A DNA stretch of 64,000 nt from NCBI RefSeq assembly GCF_037969875.1, contig NZ_CP150218.1:4836001-4900000 (forward strand), given 5' to 3'. A program made the translations under genes and the position numbers. This DNA comes from Paenibacillus sp. FSL R7-0337 (GTDB taxonomy: Bacteria; Bacillota; Bacilli; Paenibacillales; Paenibacillaceae). Below the pieces are notes generated by a model. That model was not told where the DNA came from. It saw only the letters and a program-made list of their open reading frames with translations, and searched no databases. This document shows, piece by piece, positions 25,622-34,235 of the stretch (the stretch's first letter is position 1; every line of letters starts with the position of its first letter).

Positions 25622-26041
25622 ATGTGGATCAAAGTCTTAGGGGCCATTTTATTTGGTCTGATTCTTGTGGTGCTGGTGATGGATCTGCTGGTGGTGGACA
25701 GTGTATATGACTCGACAGGGAGAACGATAGAGAATGCGATTGACGCAGGAATTATCCGTTCCGGCATTGTGACGGATGCCCAGCAGGGGCTTGTGCTGCT
25801 GGAACAGAGTACGCTACGCTCCGCAACCCGAGAAGCCTTTATCCAGAGTCTAGGCCTGAATGCTGCGATGGAGAACCCGGTGATGAAGAGCAGCAGCTTT
25901 GAACTGCATCTGACGTATGATTCCGGGGATGTTCCCTGGATCGATGTGGTGTTTCGCACGCATGTTTCTTTTGCGCTTCCAGGGGTGTCGTATCCAGTAA
26001 CTGTTCATCGCAATATTCCCTATGAAAGTATCTATAAATAA
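25622..26041 (+). CDS. TadE-like/minor pilin-like protein
   Basis: About 139 residues. The start ATG is 1 bp after the previous stop, with GGGGGAG upstream. An N-terminal membrane helix (VLGAILFGLILVVLVMDLLV) is followed by an extracellular domain. The position and size match the second pseudopilin of the cluster. The beta-rich tail (HVSFALPGVSYPVTVHRNIP) resembles the one in the gene before it (VGVNYTVPITVHLPGL), so the two may be tandem duplicates. Confidence 0.6.
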   Translation: MWIKVLGAILFGLILVVLVMDLLVVDSVYDSTGRTIENAIDAGIIRSGIVTDAQQGLVLLEQSTLRSATREAFIQSLGLNAAMENPVMKSSSFELHLTYDSGDVPWIDVVFRTHVSFALPGVSYPVTVHRNIPYESIYK

Positions 26042-26062
26042 AGAGGGAGGCAGTATAAGCCT

Positions 26063-26746
26063 TTGAAAAAGCTATGGAATAAGTATACCCGCAGCGCATT
26101 GATCGTCCTGCTCGGACTGATCCTTGCGCTGGTTGCGTTTCAGATGAGTAGCCGGAACATTGCCCAGCAGGTGCAGACGAAGAAGATCATTGTTGCTGTA
26201 GCCAATATTGATCCGTATATGCCAATTACTAAAGACCAATTGAAATTCCGCGAAGTCGTGGTCAGTGAAGTACCGGAGGATGCGCTAGAAACCGCAGATG
26301 AGCTGGATTTCAGCGATGCCTATGCCTCCAAGTATGGATTCATGGCTGGCGCTCCGATTCGCAAGTCGCTGGTGACAACGGCAGCGGCCTCTGGCATGGG
26401 GGCTGCAGTCTCCTTACAGGAAGGCATGCGGCAGATTGGGGTGAAGACGGATCTGGTCATGTCCTCCGGAGATGAGGTCAAGCCTGGTATCCTCGTGGAT
26501 GCCTATGCATTCGTCTCCGATACGGCAACGGGGCAGTCGAAAAAAATGATTCTGCCGGAGTTGTCCCGTCTGAAGGTTGTGAAACGGCTAAATGCGGAAG
26601 GGAAGGTTCCTGATCCTGCAGACGGTGGAAGCCTGATTCCCGCCGTAATTGTACTTGAGGTGACACCGCAGCAGGCCGCACTGCTGATGGAGGCGCAAGA
26701 AACAGGGAAGGTCTACCTGCTGCCAGCAGGCACACTTCTTCGGTGA
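26063..26746 (+). CDS. cpaB: CpaB/RcpC-like pilus assembly protein (SAF domain)
   Basis: 227 residues from TTG 26063. An N-terminal membrane helix (ALIVLLGLILALVAFQM), then a SAF domain (IIVAVANIDPYMPITKDQLK) and the RcpC-type region (QEGMRQIGVKTDLVMSSGDEVKPG). In Tad systems CpaB/RcpC helps build or gate the filament channel. In Gram-positives, which lack a secretin, it probably acts in the wall zone. Confidence 0.83.
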   Translation: MKKLWNKYTRSALIVLLGLILALVAFQMSSRNIAQQVQTKKIIVAVANIDPYMPITKDQLKFREVVVSEVPEDALETADELDFSDAYASKYGFMAGAPIRKSLVTTAAASGMGAAVSLQEGMRQIGVKTDLVMSSGDEVKPGILVDAYAFVSDTATGQSKKMILPELSRLKVVKRLNAEGKVPDPADGGSLIPAVIVLEVTPQQAALLMEAQETGKVYLLPAGTLLR

Positions 26747-26757
26747 GGAGGGATTGT

Positions 26758-27381
26758 ATGAAGAGAATCAGCCTGTGGATGGGGATGATGCTGCTGCTTG
26801 TGAACTCCCCTGTAACTGATGCCGCAAAAGCCCAGCCTGAAACCGGAGAAGGAAGCACGGTCATGTCAGCCACCTATGCCGTTTATGGCAATCCTCTAGG
26901 CAACCTACGTCTCGCCGGTCAACCGGCGCAGCTTACGCTGAGTGCTTCCGGACATCTTCAGTTTAACCAGTCGCTGAACCTTACGGTGGAGCAGCAAGGC
27001 GACTCTGGTTGGCAATATGCAGTTTCACTGGATGAGTTTACGGTCCGGCATGATGTACAGGGTGGAAATCTCCAGGCGAGAATTCCAGCAGGCTATGCAT
27101 CCTATCAGGTAGCTGGTCTGATTGCGGAGCAAGAAGCTGCAGGGGTTACCACCGGCTCAGGTGTATTTGCTTCCGGATCGCCCCAGGTGGTGATGGAGGC
27201 TGCTGAAGGCTCCGGGCGGGGGAGCTTCAGCGCTGAGTTGCTGCTACAGGTAGATCTTCCTGCCTTGATTGAGGTGGCCGAAGTAAAGAATACTGATCAG
27301 GTCTCTCCCGGTGATCAGGTGGGACTGCTTGCCGGTGAGTATCAAGCGAGTCTGACCTTTACCCTGGTTAACGGGCTATAA
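26758..27381 (+). CDS. WxL-like secreted protein
   Basis: About 207 residues with a signal peptide (MKRISLWMGMMLLLVNSPVT, then DAAKA) and a beta-rich domain ending in LAGEYQASLTFTLVNGL. This C-terminal strand pattern is shared with the WxL proteins at 28522 and 29137 (each ends in a T-F-T or F-T-Y-T repeat and G-L/G-I). The WxL Trp is weakly conserved (SGWQYAVSL). Probably a cell-wall-associated component exported together with the Tad filament. Confidence 0.65.
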   Translation: MKRISLWMGMMLLLVNSPVTDAAKAQPETGEGSTVMSATYAVYGNPLGNLRLAGQPAQLTLSASGHLQFNQSLNLTVEQQGDSGWQYAVSLDEFTVRHDVQGGNLQARIPAGYASYQVAGLIAEQEAAGVTTGSGVFASGSPQVVMEAAEGSGRGSFSAELLLQVDLPALIEVAEVKNTDQVSPGDQVGLLAGEYQASLTFTLVNGL

Positions 27382-27405
27382 GAGAATGAAGAATTGAGGT
27401 TGTCC

Positions 27406-28506
27406 ATGAAAAAAGTAAACGTTCGTAAAATCATGAGTGTATGGTTGCTCGGATTCATCGGCTGTCTGTGGCTGTCTGCGGCTGTTCATGCCGACAGTTC
27501 CTTTGTGCTGTCTCCGGTCAAAGCCGTGGAAGAAGGCCGGGGCTATTATAAGGACCAGGTGAAGCCGGGGGACACGCGTGAGTATACCTTTGTGGTCCGC
27601 AATGCCAAGGATACGCCGGTGCAGCTCAAGCTGTATCCGGCTGATGCCCTTCCGGCACAAAATGGGGGCCGAAGCTTCTCGGAAAAGGAGCAGCGCCTGA
27701 CTCTGGTCGGGTCCTGGCTGGAGCCGCAAGGCGTGAAGGCCATCACGCTGAAACCGCAAGAAGTGCGTAGCTTCAATTACGTCTTGCACGTACCGGTGGA
27801 TCTTCGCCCCGGTCAGTACGTGGGAGTGATCGCTGCCGAAGAACTGATCAAGGCAGAAGAACCGGCTGCAGGTTCAGAGGGGCAGCAGGCTTCGGTGGCC
27901 ATCGATGTGGTCAACCGCAGCGGGGTACAGATCGTTCTGGAATACAAGGCCGATCAGGCCAAGCATGAGATGAGTATTGATGAGTTCAAGCATGATTATG
28001 TCAGCACGGGACATTCCCGGCTGACGATGAAGCTAAGTGATCGCGGAACGATCCTGGAGAAGCCCACCGGCAAGATCACGGTCCGTGATGGGCAGGGGGA
28101 GATCAGGTATGAGCAGGAATACGCAGCGGACTCGATTTACGCGGGGAGTACTGCGGATATGGTCTATATCGTCAATGACCGGCTGCTGCTGCCGGATGTC
28201 TATGAGGTGAACTATACCGCCTCCTTCTCGGGCAAGACGATCAGCCGAACATTTATCTTCAAAGTCACACCTGAGCAGTCCAAGACTTCCCAGGCCGCAT
28301 TGACGGAGGCAGGCAAGATTGAAGTCACACAGACGTTCTGGGATTGGCTAGAGCTGCATCTGTGGGTCGTGGTAATCACGATTGTGGTGATTCTGTTGTT
28401 TGTTGTGTTGTTGTTCTGGCTGCTGCTTCTGCTATGGAAGCGGAAAAAGGAACAGAAGGAAGAAGCAAACCTGTCTGTTTCAGCGCCTGTTAGCCAAGAT
28501 AAATGA
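27406..28506 (+). CDS. WxL-interacting protein (DUF916/DUF3324)
   Basis: About 366 residues: a signal peptide to residue 30 ending in HADSS, then an N-terminal DUF916 Ig-like domain (VKPGDTREYTFVVRNAKDTP) and the DUF3324 part with IVNDRLLLPDVYEVNYTASF. A membrane helix near residues 315-345 follows, with a KRKKEQKEE cytoplasmic tail. These proteins bind WxL proteins and peptidoglycan. Lying between two WxL genes supports this. The start ATG at 27406 follows TTGAGG. Confidence 0.85.
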   Translation: MKKVNVRKIMSVWLLGFIGCLWLSAAVHADSSFVLSPVKAVEEGRGYYKDQVKPGDTREYTFVVRNAKDTPVQLKLYPADALPAQNGGRSFSEKEQRLTLVGSWLEPQGVKAITLKPQEVRSFNYVLHVPVDLRPGQYVGVIAAEELIKAEEPAAGSEGQQASVAIDVVNRSGVQIVLEYKADQAKHEMSIDEFKHDYVSTGHSRLTMKLSDRGTILEKPTGKITVRDGQGEIRYEQEYAADSIYAGSTADMVYIVNDRLLLPDVYEVNYTASFSGKTISRTFIFKVTPEQSKTSQAALTEAGKIEVTQTFWDWLELHLWVVVITIVVILLFVVLLFWLLLLLWKRKKEQKEEANLSVSAPVSQDK

Positions 28507-28521
28507 TTGAGGAGGAGCAAT

Positions 28522-29112
28522 ATGAAGAAAGTATTAGTAGGTCTGTTCATGCTGATGGTTTTAAGCATGCCGATGTCTGCCTTTGCTGCAGATATAGATG
28601 AATCCGAAGTGGTAGTCACCGGTGCGGGACTTCAAATCACCCAGACGAAACCGGCATTTAAGGATATTACGCTTGATCTGAAGCAGAACCAAACGTCAGC
28701 AGCGGACAGTAATCTGTATGTCCTGGATGCACGCGGTACGGCAGCGGGATGGAGTGTGGTCCTTCGGGCCACGGATTTCAAACTGACCAAGATGGTGAGT
28801 GGCCAGAATGTTGACTTTGTTATTCCGGCCTCGTCCGTATCGTTTACCACGCAGTACAAGACTGCAATTGCAGGTACACCTATCGATTTTGCTGCAGCCA
28901 AAGGAGAACTGGCCAATCATCAGGTACTATCTTCAGGAGACAGCCGGATTGTGGGGGTGATCCCATCGGAAGGTGCCGGTACACATCAGTTCGGAATTGC
29001 CTATACCCTGAACGTTCCCAAACTGATTACGGGTAGCAACGGGCAGCATGTGGGCTTACTGCAGGGAACCTATACGTCTACCTTTACCTACACGGCAACA
29101 GCCGGATTATAA
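28522..29112 (+). CDS. WxL domain surface protein
   Basis: About 196 residues with a signal peptide (LMVLSMPMSAFAAD) and a WxL domain: GTAAGWSVVLRATDFKL (first W) and the final LLQGTYTSTFTYTATAGL. GAGGAGGAGC precedes the ATG. WxL domains attach to Gram-positive cell walls without sortase. Confidence 0.8.
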   Translation: MKKVLVGLFMLMVLSMPMSAFAADIDESEVVVTGAGLQITQTKPAFKDITLDLKQNQTSAADSNLYVLDARGTAAGWSVVLRATDFKLTKMVSGQNVDFVIPASSVSFTTQYKTAIAGTPIDFAAAKGELANHQVLSSGDSRIVGVIPSEGAGTHQFGIAYTLNVPKLITGSNGQHVGLLQGTYTSTFTYTATAGL

Positions 29113-29136
29113 CGAACAAGGAGGAGGATCTGTTTT

Positions 29137-31845
29137 ATGAATCAGAGTAAAGCGAAGCATAAAGGATTACGTTCTATCTATTTAGCTCTATCATTGGTGC
29201 TTCTATTTCCTATACTGCTATCGGGGAATGGAAACAATGCAGAGGGGGCTGCCTTTACTACCATAGAAAGCATTACCTACGACCATAACGATACCACCTA
29301 TGGTACGGTGTTCAACCTTTCTAATGGGACTAAGGTACTGCAGAACTACATTTATCCAGTGCAGTCGATCACAGCCGATAAAGTCCGAATGTATTTTGAA
29401 AACTATGATACTGAAGCAGGTAAAGTGTATTTGCAAGGAACCACGATGTACTCTCAGTTGAAAGGCAAAAGCGCTGTAAAGCTATTAGAACAAGTTTCGG
29501 ATTTTCAGGTCCTCGAAAATGGCTATTCGTGGTCCATGGCGACTAACTACAGTTATTTTGCTCTGAAAACGGATGGAACCGTATGGTCCTGGGGGAAGGG
29601 TACCGGGGGCCAGTTAGCCATTGGTGGTGCGGCTGATAAAACCATTCCTACTGAAGTGCTTGATCCGAGCGGAGCAGAGTTGTCAGGCGTGAAGAAGTTG
29701 TTCTATCTTTCCGACAGATCGATTCTAATCGTGAAAGATAACGCGGTGTACCTTGTCGGTGAAGCCTTTGGAAAAACATCGTTCACGACCCCGACCTCTA
29801 AGGCTGTCGATGTAACCTCCATCTTCCCAGCGTTTAGTTCAGCAAACCACTTTGATATGAAGTTTTTGAATGGACAGAATCATGCTGTGATATCCACGCG
29901 TCCAGGAGGATCTGGATACTCCAATATTAATGCTAATGTATCTTCTCGCATTTTCACAATAAATGGATCATCCTATACGCTTTCAAACTGGTTCACCTAT
30001 CGATCCCCTATGGACACATCGAATGAGTTGACTAACAATACCTTAATTCCATTACCCAGTAACATCAACCTATCGAATGTACACAGATACATGTCCACCA
30101 CAAGTCAAGGTTCAAATTATTATTTACTGCAAGGATATGTGTCCATTCAAAACGGTGATCTGAGCTATTGGGGGACATCTCTATCAGAATTCTATACCTC
30201 CGCTTTTTCACCCATGAAAGTTATTGATACCGGGGTTACAAAGGTAACTTCCGATTATAGTGGTACTTATTGGTACCTTAAGAATGGGAAGGTATATGCA
30301 GTGGGGTTGAATTATTTAGATAGGTCTGGTATTGCTGGAGGTTCATTAGCTACTCCTGTGAGAATAACCGGACCACTCAACCAGATCGTGAACATAACCG
30401 ATTTGGCAGCCTCAGCAGATAACTACACCTATGCATTAGCAGCCGATCATACGGTAACAGGGTGGAACAAGGCGTCTAACTTCTTCACGTTGCCGAAAAA
30501 GTTTCTTAAATTTTATTCGGTTACGAATCGAAACGGTGCAGCCTATGTGTATGGTATTACAGAGGACGGAGTTTTAGAAATGCTTAATGGCGCTGATAGT
30601 TATCCTGTTAGTGGCGGATTTCCAACGGTATATCCACCAGACTATGTTGCTCCAATTGTACTGGATATGCCAACAAATACCGTAGCGGTAGACAAATTTG
30701 CTCGTCATGTCGTTACTGTTGATTACGGGACTTCAACCGATATTCAAACTCGTGAGTACTCGGTTGATGGTGGAACCACATGGAAGAATTACACAGCTCC
30801 CGTAGTATTAATTCAGTCAGGCGCAATTAGTTTTAAAGCACGATCAGGAGCAGGCGCTACCTATAGCCCAATCATGTCTCTGGATGTGACCAATGATCCT
30901 ATCGTTATTGCAGCCGGATATCCGAAGGTAATAGACAAAGGCAACGGAACGTATACGGTTGAAAGTGGAACTACCCATACCAGTGTGAAAGTCCAAGTCC
31001 GCAATGATAACGGGTCGTGGACGGAGTATACAGGACTGGTCACGCTGCCCCAAGGCAGTCATGTGGTGGATACCAGAATCCTAAACCTGGCAGGGGATGA
31101 ATTGGCGACAGGTCAGGCCTCTATTAATGGGCCGACTCCCATCCCAACAGTGGCCCCTACATTCACTCCTGCGCCGACAATAGCCCCAACGGTTGCACCA
31201 ACACCAACGGTCACCCCTACGGCGACACCCGTGCCGACAGTGGCCCCTACGCTCACCCCGCAACCAACCATAGATCCTGGCTGGGGCAGTCCGATTGGTT
31301 CAGAGGATATTTCCTTTACGGTCCTGGGCGGCGGCTTCAGTTCACAATTCAACGGGTTACTGCTTGATACGGTGACGATTGGTACAACCAATCAGTATCA
31401 GGTGCTGAATAGTGTCACGAATTCTGTGATTGAAGATTCTCGCGGCACCGGCGTGGGCTGGAACTACTCGCTCAAGATTACGGATTTTGTCAGTGATCCT
31501 GTGGTCGATAACAGCCTCGGAACCAACAGCCTAGTCGTGAAGATGCCTACAACGGTTCTGAGTGTAGATGTTACAGATACGACCACGCTGGTAGGTCAAG
31601 ATATGAAGCTCAGTCTGAATGGATCGTATGTTTTTACTGCTGAACCCGTCATTCTAGCCAAAGCGGAAGCGTTTCAGGGCATGGGACAATACCAGCTGCC
31701 GATGAGCTACATGCTTCGGGTACCGGATAAGGTGGAGGTAGTGTCAGCAGGCAGCGGAAGTGCCTACCAAGCCGGAGCTCAAACCGGGCTGCGTGTCGGA
31801 ACCTACCGGTCGCAGTTCACGTTTACACTGGCTTCAGGAATCTAG
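29137..31845 (+). CDS. large WxL surface protein with RCC1-like repeats
   Basis: 902 residues. Signal peptide, then a long region with RCC1-like units (YFALKTDGTVWSWGKGTGGQ; KVYAVGLNY), an Ig/bacterial-chitobiase-like stretch (TREYSVDGGTTWKNYTAPVV) and a Pro/Thr linker (about residues 665-715, PTPTVTPTATPVPTVAPTLT). The C-terminal WxL domain reads RGTGVGWNYSLKITDFV, then VGTYRSQFTFTLASGI. Likely the exposed adhesin of the cluster. Followed by a terminator, so it closes the operon. Confidence 0.85.
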   Translation: MNQSKAKHKGLRSIYLALSLVLLFPILLSGNGNNAEGAAFTTIESITYDHNDTTYGTVFNLSNGTKVLQNYIYPVQSITADKVRMYFENYDTEAGKVYLQGTTMYSQLKGKSAVKLLEQVSDFQVLENGYSWSMATNYSYFALKTDGTVWSWGKGTGGQLAIGGAADKTIPTEVLDPSGAELSGVKKLFYLSDRSILIVKDNAVYLVGEAFGKTSFTTPTSKAVDVTSIFPAFSSANHFDMKFLNGQNHAVISTRPGGSGYSNINANVSSRIFTINGSSYTLSNWFTYRSPMDTSNELTNNTLIPLPSNINLSNVHRYMSTTSQGSNYYLLQGYVSIQNGDLSYWGTSLSEFYTSAFSPMKVIDTGVTKVTSDYSGTYWYLKNGKVYAVGLNYLDRSGIAGGSLATPVRITGPLNQIVNITDLAASADNYTYALAADHTVTGWNKASNFFTLPKKFLKFYSVTNRNGAAYVYGITEDGVLEMLNGADSYPVSGGFPTVYPPDYVAPIVLDMPTNTVAVDKFARHVVTVDYGTSTDIQTREYSVDGGTTWKNYTAPVVLIQSGAISFKARSGAGATYSPIMSLDVTNDPIVIAAGYPKVIDKGNGTYTVESGTTHTSVKVQVRNDNGSWTEYTGLVTLPQGSHVVDTRILNLAGDELATGQASINGPTPIPTVAPTFTPAPTIAPTVAPTPTVTPTATPVPTVAPTLTPQPTIDPGWGSPIGSEDISFTVLGGGFSSQFNGLLLDTVTIGTTNQYQVLNSVTNSVIEDSRGTGVGWNYSLKITDFVSDPVVDNSLGTNSLVVKMPTTVLSVDVTDTTTLVGQDMKLSLNGSYVFTAEPVILAKAEAFQGMGQYQLPMSYMLRVPDKVEVVSAGSGSAYQAGAQTGLRVGTYRSQFTFTLASGI

Positions 31846-31858
31846 TGTGAAGATCAAT

Positions 31859-31889
31859 ATAGGCTTCCATTAATGGAGGTCTATTTTTA
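31859..31889 (+). terminator. intrinsic terminator
   Basis: ATAGGCTTCCA-TTAA-TGGAGGTCTAT with two G-U pairs and a T tract. Closes the Tad/WxL operon. Confidence 0.75.
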
Positions 31890-31923
31890 TTGATCTCTAA
31901 TTTAAAATTTGGAGGATGATATT

Positions 31924-32286
31924 ATGTTTAATTTATTTTCGGGACAATCTAAGGATCAGAAAGAGTATCTCAAAGAATTGGCATTCTATAAAGAGGCTAG
32001 GGAATTATTGAAAAAAACTTTGATTGAAAATCTAAACCTGAAGGATATGTACGGCGACCCTTTCATGATGATCGTTCATAGTCATAAGGGCAAACAATAT
32101 GATGGGATTAAAACGGAGAAAAAAACAGATTGTGTTATTTGTAAGACAAATATGGGTGGTGAAGCACCTGCCAGTGTAATGGATGATGTCAAAAAAGAAT
32201 TGGAGGCTAAGGGCCACAAAGTAACATATCCTGAAGTTCGAGCGATCAGCGATACAGAATTGCAATTTTGGATTAATGTAAAATGA
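31924..32286 (+). CDS. hypothetical protein, 120 aa
   Basis: ATG 31924 follows GGAGGATGA. Soluble and charged, with one C-x2-C pair (CVICKTNMGG) in the middle. No family is recognised. It is AT-rich, marking the start of an accessory insert that separates the Tad cluster from its likely later genes. Confidence 0.55.
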   Translation: MFNLFSGQSKDQKEYLKELAFYKEARELLKKTLIENLNLKDMYGDPFMMIVHSHKGKQYDGIKTEKKTDCVICKTNMGGEAPASVMDDVKKELEAKGHKVTYPEVRAISDTELQFWINVK

Positions 32287-32394
32287 AGATGTTGATCATT
32301 TCTACTGATTAATCAAATCATATTTAATAGTCCTATTGACAGGTGACTTTGCCGGTTGATAGGGCTATTTATGTTAAATGAAGGAGGAGCGTTA

Positions 32395-32967
32395 ATGAAG
32401 AGTGTTCTTATTTTAGGAGTGGGTCGAGCAGGTAAAACAACATTAGCGGGCATGTTGAAAGCCAAGCTGCCTGAATACAATTTGAGTCATAGTGATGATT
32501 TAAAGTGGGCTATGATTCGAGGTGAAGGAAGGGAAGGATACTTCAGGAATAATATAAAGGAACAGAAAAAATTTGAGCATAGTGATTATTTCCAGAGGTT
32601 TCTTCTGGAACTCTTCCTATCCGGATCAAAGACAAATAAATGTATCCTGGAGAGCGGACAATTACACCCTAAGTACGTTAGAGATTATATCCATTGTGAT
32701 GAACATGTCGTTGTCTGCTTAGGTCATGGTTCTCTTGATCAGCAGGGGATTATCGACCTCTGCCGCACAAATGATAAAGCGACCGATTGGTCTTATGGTT
32801 TATCCCATTCAGACTTAGAACAGCATGCAGGTCATTGGGCTAAAATGAATTATGCTTTACATGATGATTGCCTTAAGTATGGCATACCTTATATTGATAC
32901 CTCCCTGAATCGGAATAAGGTATTGGAAGAGACATTGGAATACGTAAGTAATAGGGTGGAGGGGTAA
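32395..32967 (+). CDS. P-loop kinase-like protein
   Basis: 190 residues from ATG 32395 (AAGGAGGAG upstream). Walker A reads ILGVGRAGKTTLAGML at the N-terminus, followed by SHSDDLKWAM, an acidic site common to small P-loop kinases (adenylate/shikimate-kinase-like or zeta-toxin-like). A possible nucleotide-binding Arg lies further on (NRVEG at the end). The substrate is unknown. Located in an accessory insert before a toxin-antitoxin pair. Confidence 0.7.
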   Translation: MKSVLILGVGRAGKTTLAGMLKAKLPEYNLSHSDDLKWAMIRGEGREGYFRNNIKEQKKFEHSDYFQRFLLELFLSGSKTNKCILESGQLHPKYVRDYIHCDEHVVVCLGHGSLDQQGIIDLCRTNDKATDWSYGLSHSDLEQHAGHWAKMNYALHDDCLKYGIPYIDTSLNRNKVLEETLEYVSNRVEG

Positions 32968-33088
32968 AGGAACGTTTCGCTTTTTTGTTTGTTTCATGAA
33001 AGATAACGAACGAAGCGTGGGGCCGGTTGCCGATTCGACTGAACATGCTATAATCAACTCAAACCTGTGATATCATCCTGTGATCCTC

Positions 33089-33120
33089 AAGTATATATAG
33101 AAGGATAGGGGTATATACTT
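33089..33120. promoter_or_regulatory. inverted repeat upstream of the doc module, possible operator
   Basis: AAGTATATA (33089-33097) and TATATACTT (33112-33120) are perfect inverted half-sites, 28 bp before the antitoxin ATG. Type II antitoxins usually autorepress from such sites. Confidence 0.5.
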
Positions 33121-33148
33121 TACCAAGTCTAACCTGGGAGGAACGCTG

Positions 33149-33295
33149 ATGGATGAGAAGAAGGAGGATGGACAGATGATCGAACAGAAGCAAGAGGGTA
33201 AACAATCAGCGGCCTCCGATGCTGAGGTTCTGAAGCTTGCCAAAAAGGGCATGAAGAAATACAGAAAAACCTTGGATAAGTTGGCTAAGAACTGA
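33149..33295 (+). CDS. small antitoxin-like protein
   Basis: 48 residues (MDEKKEDGQMIEQKQ through LDKLAKN), with GGGAGG upstream. Highly charged, predicted helical, with a basic C-terminus. It overlaps the doc ATG by one base, the usual antitoxin-toxin arrangement. It is shorter than Phd and has no obvious DNA-binding N-terminal domain, so it may be only the toxin-binding tail type. Assigned by position. Confidence 0.65.
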   Translation: MDEKKEDGQMIEQKQEGKQSAASDAEVLKLAKKGMKKYRKTLDKLAKN

Positions 33296-33684
33296 TGTAT
33301 ATCCAACTGACACCTCGACAGATTATCGAAATTCATGATGCAGAACTGGCCGAATCGAACGGACTGGCCGGAATCAGAGAACCGGGATATCTTGACTTCA
33401 TATCCGAGAAGCCATTTAGTGTGGTCTTCGGTGAGGAGCAGTATCCCGGTTTGTTTTTGAAAGCAGCGGTTTTGATGGACGGTTTAATATCATCCCATTG
33501 CTTCTATGATGCCAACAAAAGGACGGGAGTCCTGGTGACGTATGTCTTTCTCGGGGTGAATGGCGTTGAACTGGATGTAGACCCCGAGGAACTCTTCAAC
33601 GTTGCGATCCAGGTCGCAACTAAAAAGATAGGAATTCATCCCTTAGCAGCATGGTTAGAGAGGAACTCGTACAAGAACGGATAA
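33295..33684 (+). CDS. doc: Fic/Doc family toxin (Doc-like)
   Basis: 129 residues with the core motif HCFYDANKRTG (Fic signature H-x-F-x-D/N-x-N-K-R). The Doc form phosphorylates EF-Tu in the family, and a reversed ATP orientation is recognised by DANKR. The N-terminus (LTPRQIIEIHDAELAESNG) and the small size fit Doc, not the larger AMPylating Fic proteins. Coupled to the upstream 48-residue partner. Confidence 0.88.
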   Translation: MYIQLTPRQIIEIHDAELAESNGLAGIREPGYLDFISEKPFSVVFGEEQYPGLFLKAAVLMDGLISSHCFYDANKRTGVLVTYVFLGVNGVELDVDPEELFNVAIQVATKKIGIHPLAAWLERNSYKNG

Positions 33685-33881
33685 TTCCATACTTTTTGCA
33701 TACGTTTGTCTTGAATAAATGCTGTAAGCTTGTTCTGTAGGAGAATGAAGGAAGGGGATAGGAATAGCATCACGACACAAGCACCGGGACTGACCCCCTA
33801 ATGTGAGACAAATCAAAACACCTTCAAGAGAATGAAACTCTGTCGTAAGATAGGGAGATATCCTTGGAGGTGTTTTTTGCG

Positions 33882-34235
33882 TTGGCAACCAGAGTGAGTT
33901 ACCCCGTAGAAATAAAGATGAAAGCTATAGAAATGAGATTGGCAGGAGTACCCGTGAGCGATGTTATGAGACAGTTGGGCATACGAAATAGGACACAACT
34001 AAAAGTCTGGATGAAATGGTATCGCGAAGGCGAAATTCATCGCATGGAGCAACCTGTAGGTAAGCAATACAGCCTTGGAAAAGGTCCGGAAGCCACTACG
34101 GAGCTGGAGAGACTAAAGGCAGAGAATCGATTCCTGAAGCAACAATTGGACCTGCTAAAAAAGTACAAGGAACTGGAAAGGAGGTGGAACCAGAAGTTGT
34201 CGTTGCCTGGATCGAATCCATTCGGGCAGAAGTGA
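33882..34235 (+). CDS. IS3 transposase OrfA (helix-turn-helix)
   Basis: About 117 residues from TTG 33882, after GGAGGTG. N-terminal HTH (KAIEMRLAGVPVSDVMRQLG, then RNRTQLKVWMKWY) and a leucine-zipper-like helix (RLKAENRFLKQQLDLLKKYK). OrfB starts in the -1 frame 52 bases before its end; programmed frameshifting would make the fusion transposase. Confidence 0.9.
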   Translation: MATRVSYPVEIKMKAIEMRLAGVPVSDVMRQLGIRNRTQLKVWMKWYREGEIHRMEQPVGKQYSLGKGPEATTELERLKAENRFLKQQLDLLKKYKELERRWNQKLSLPGSNPFGQK

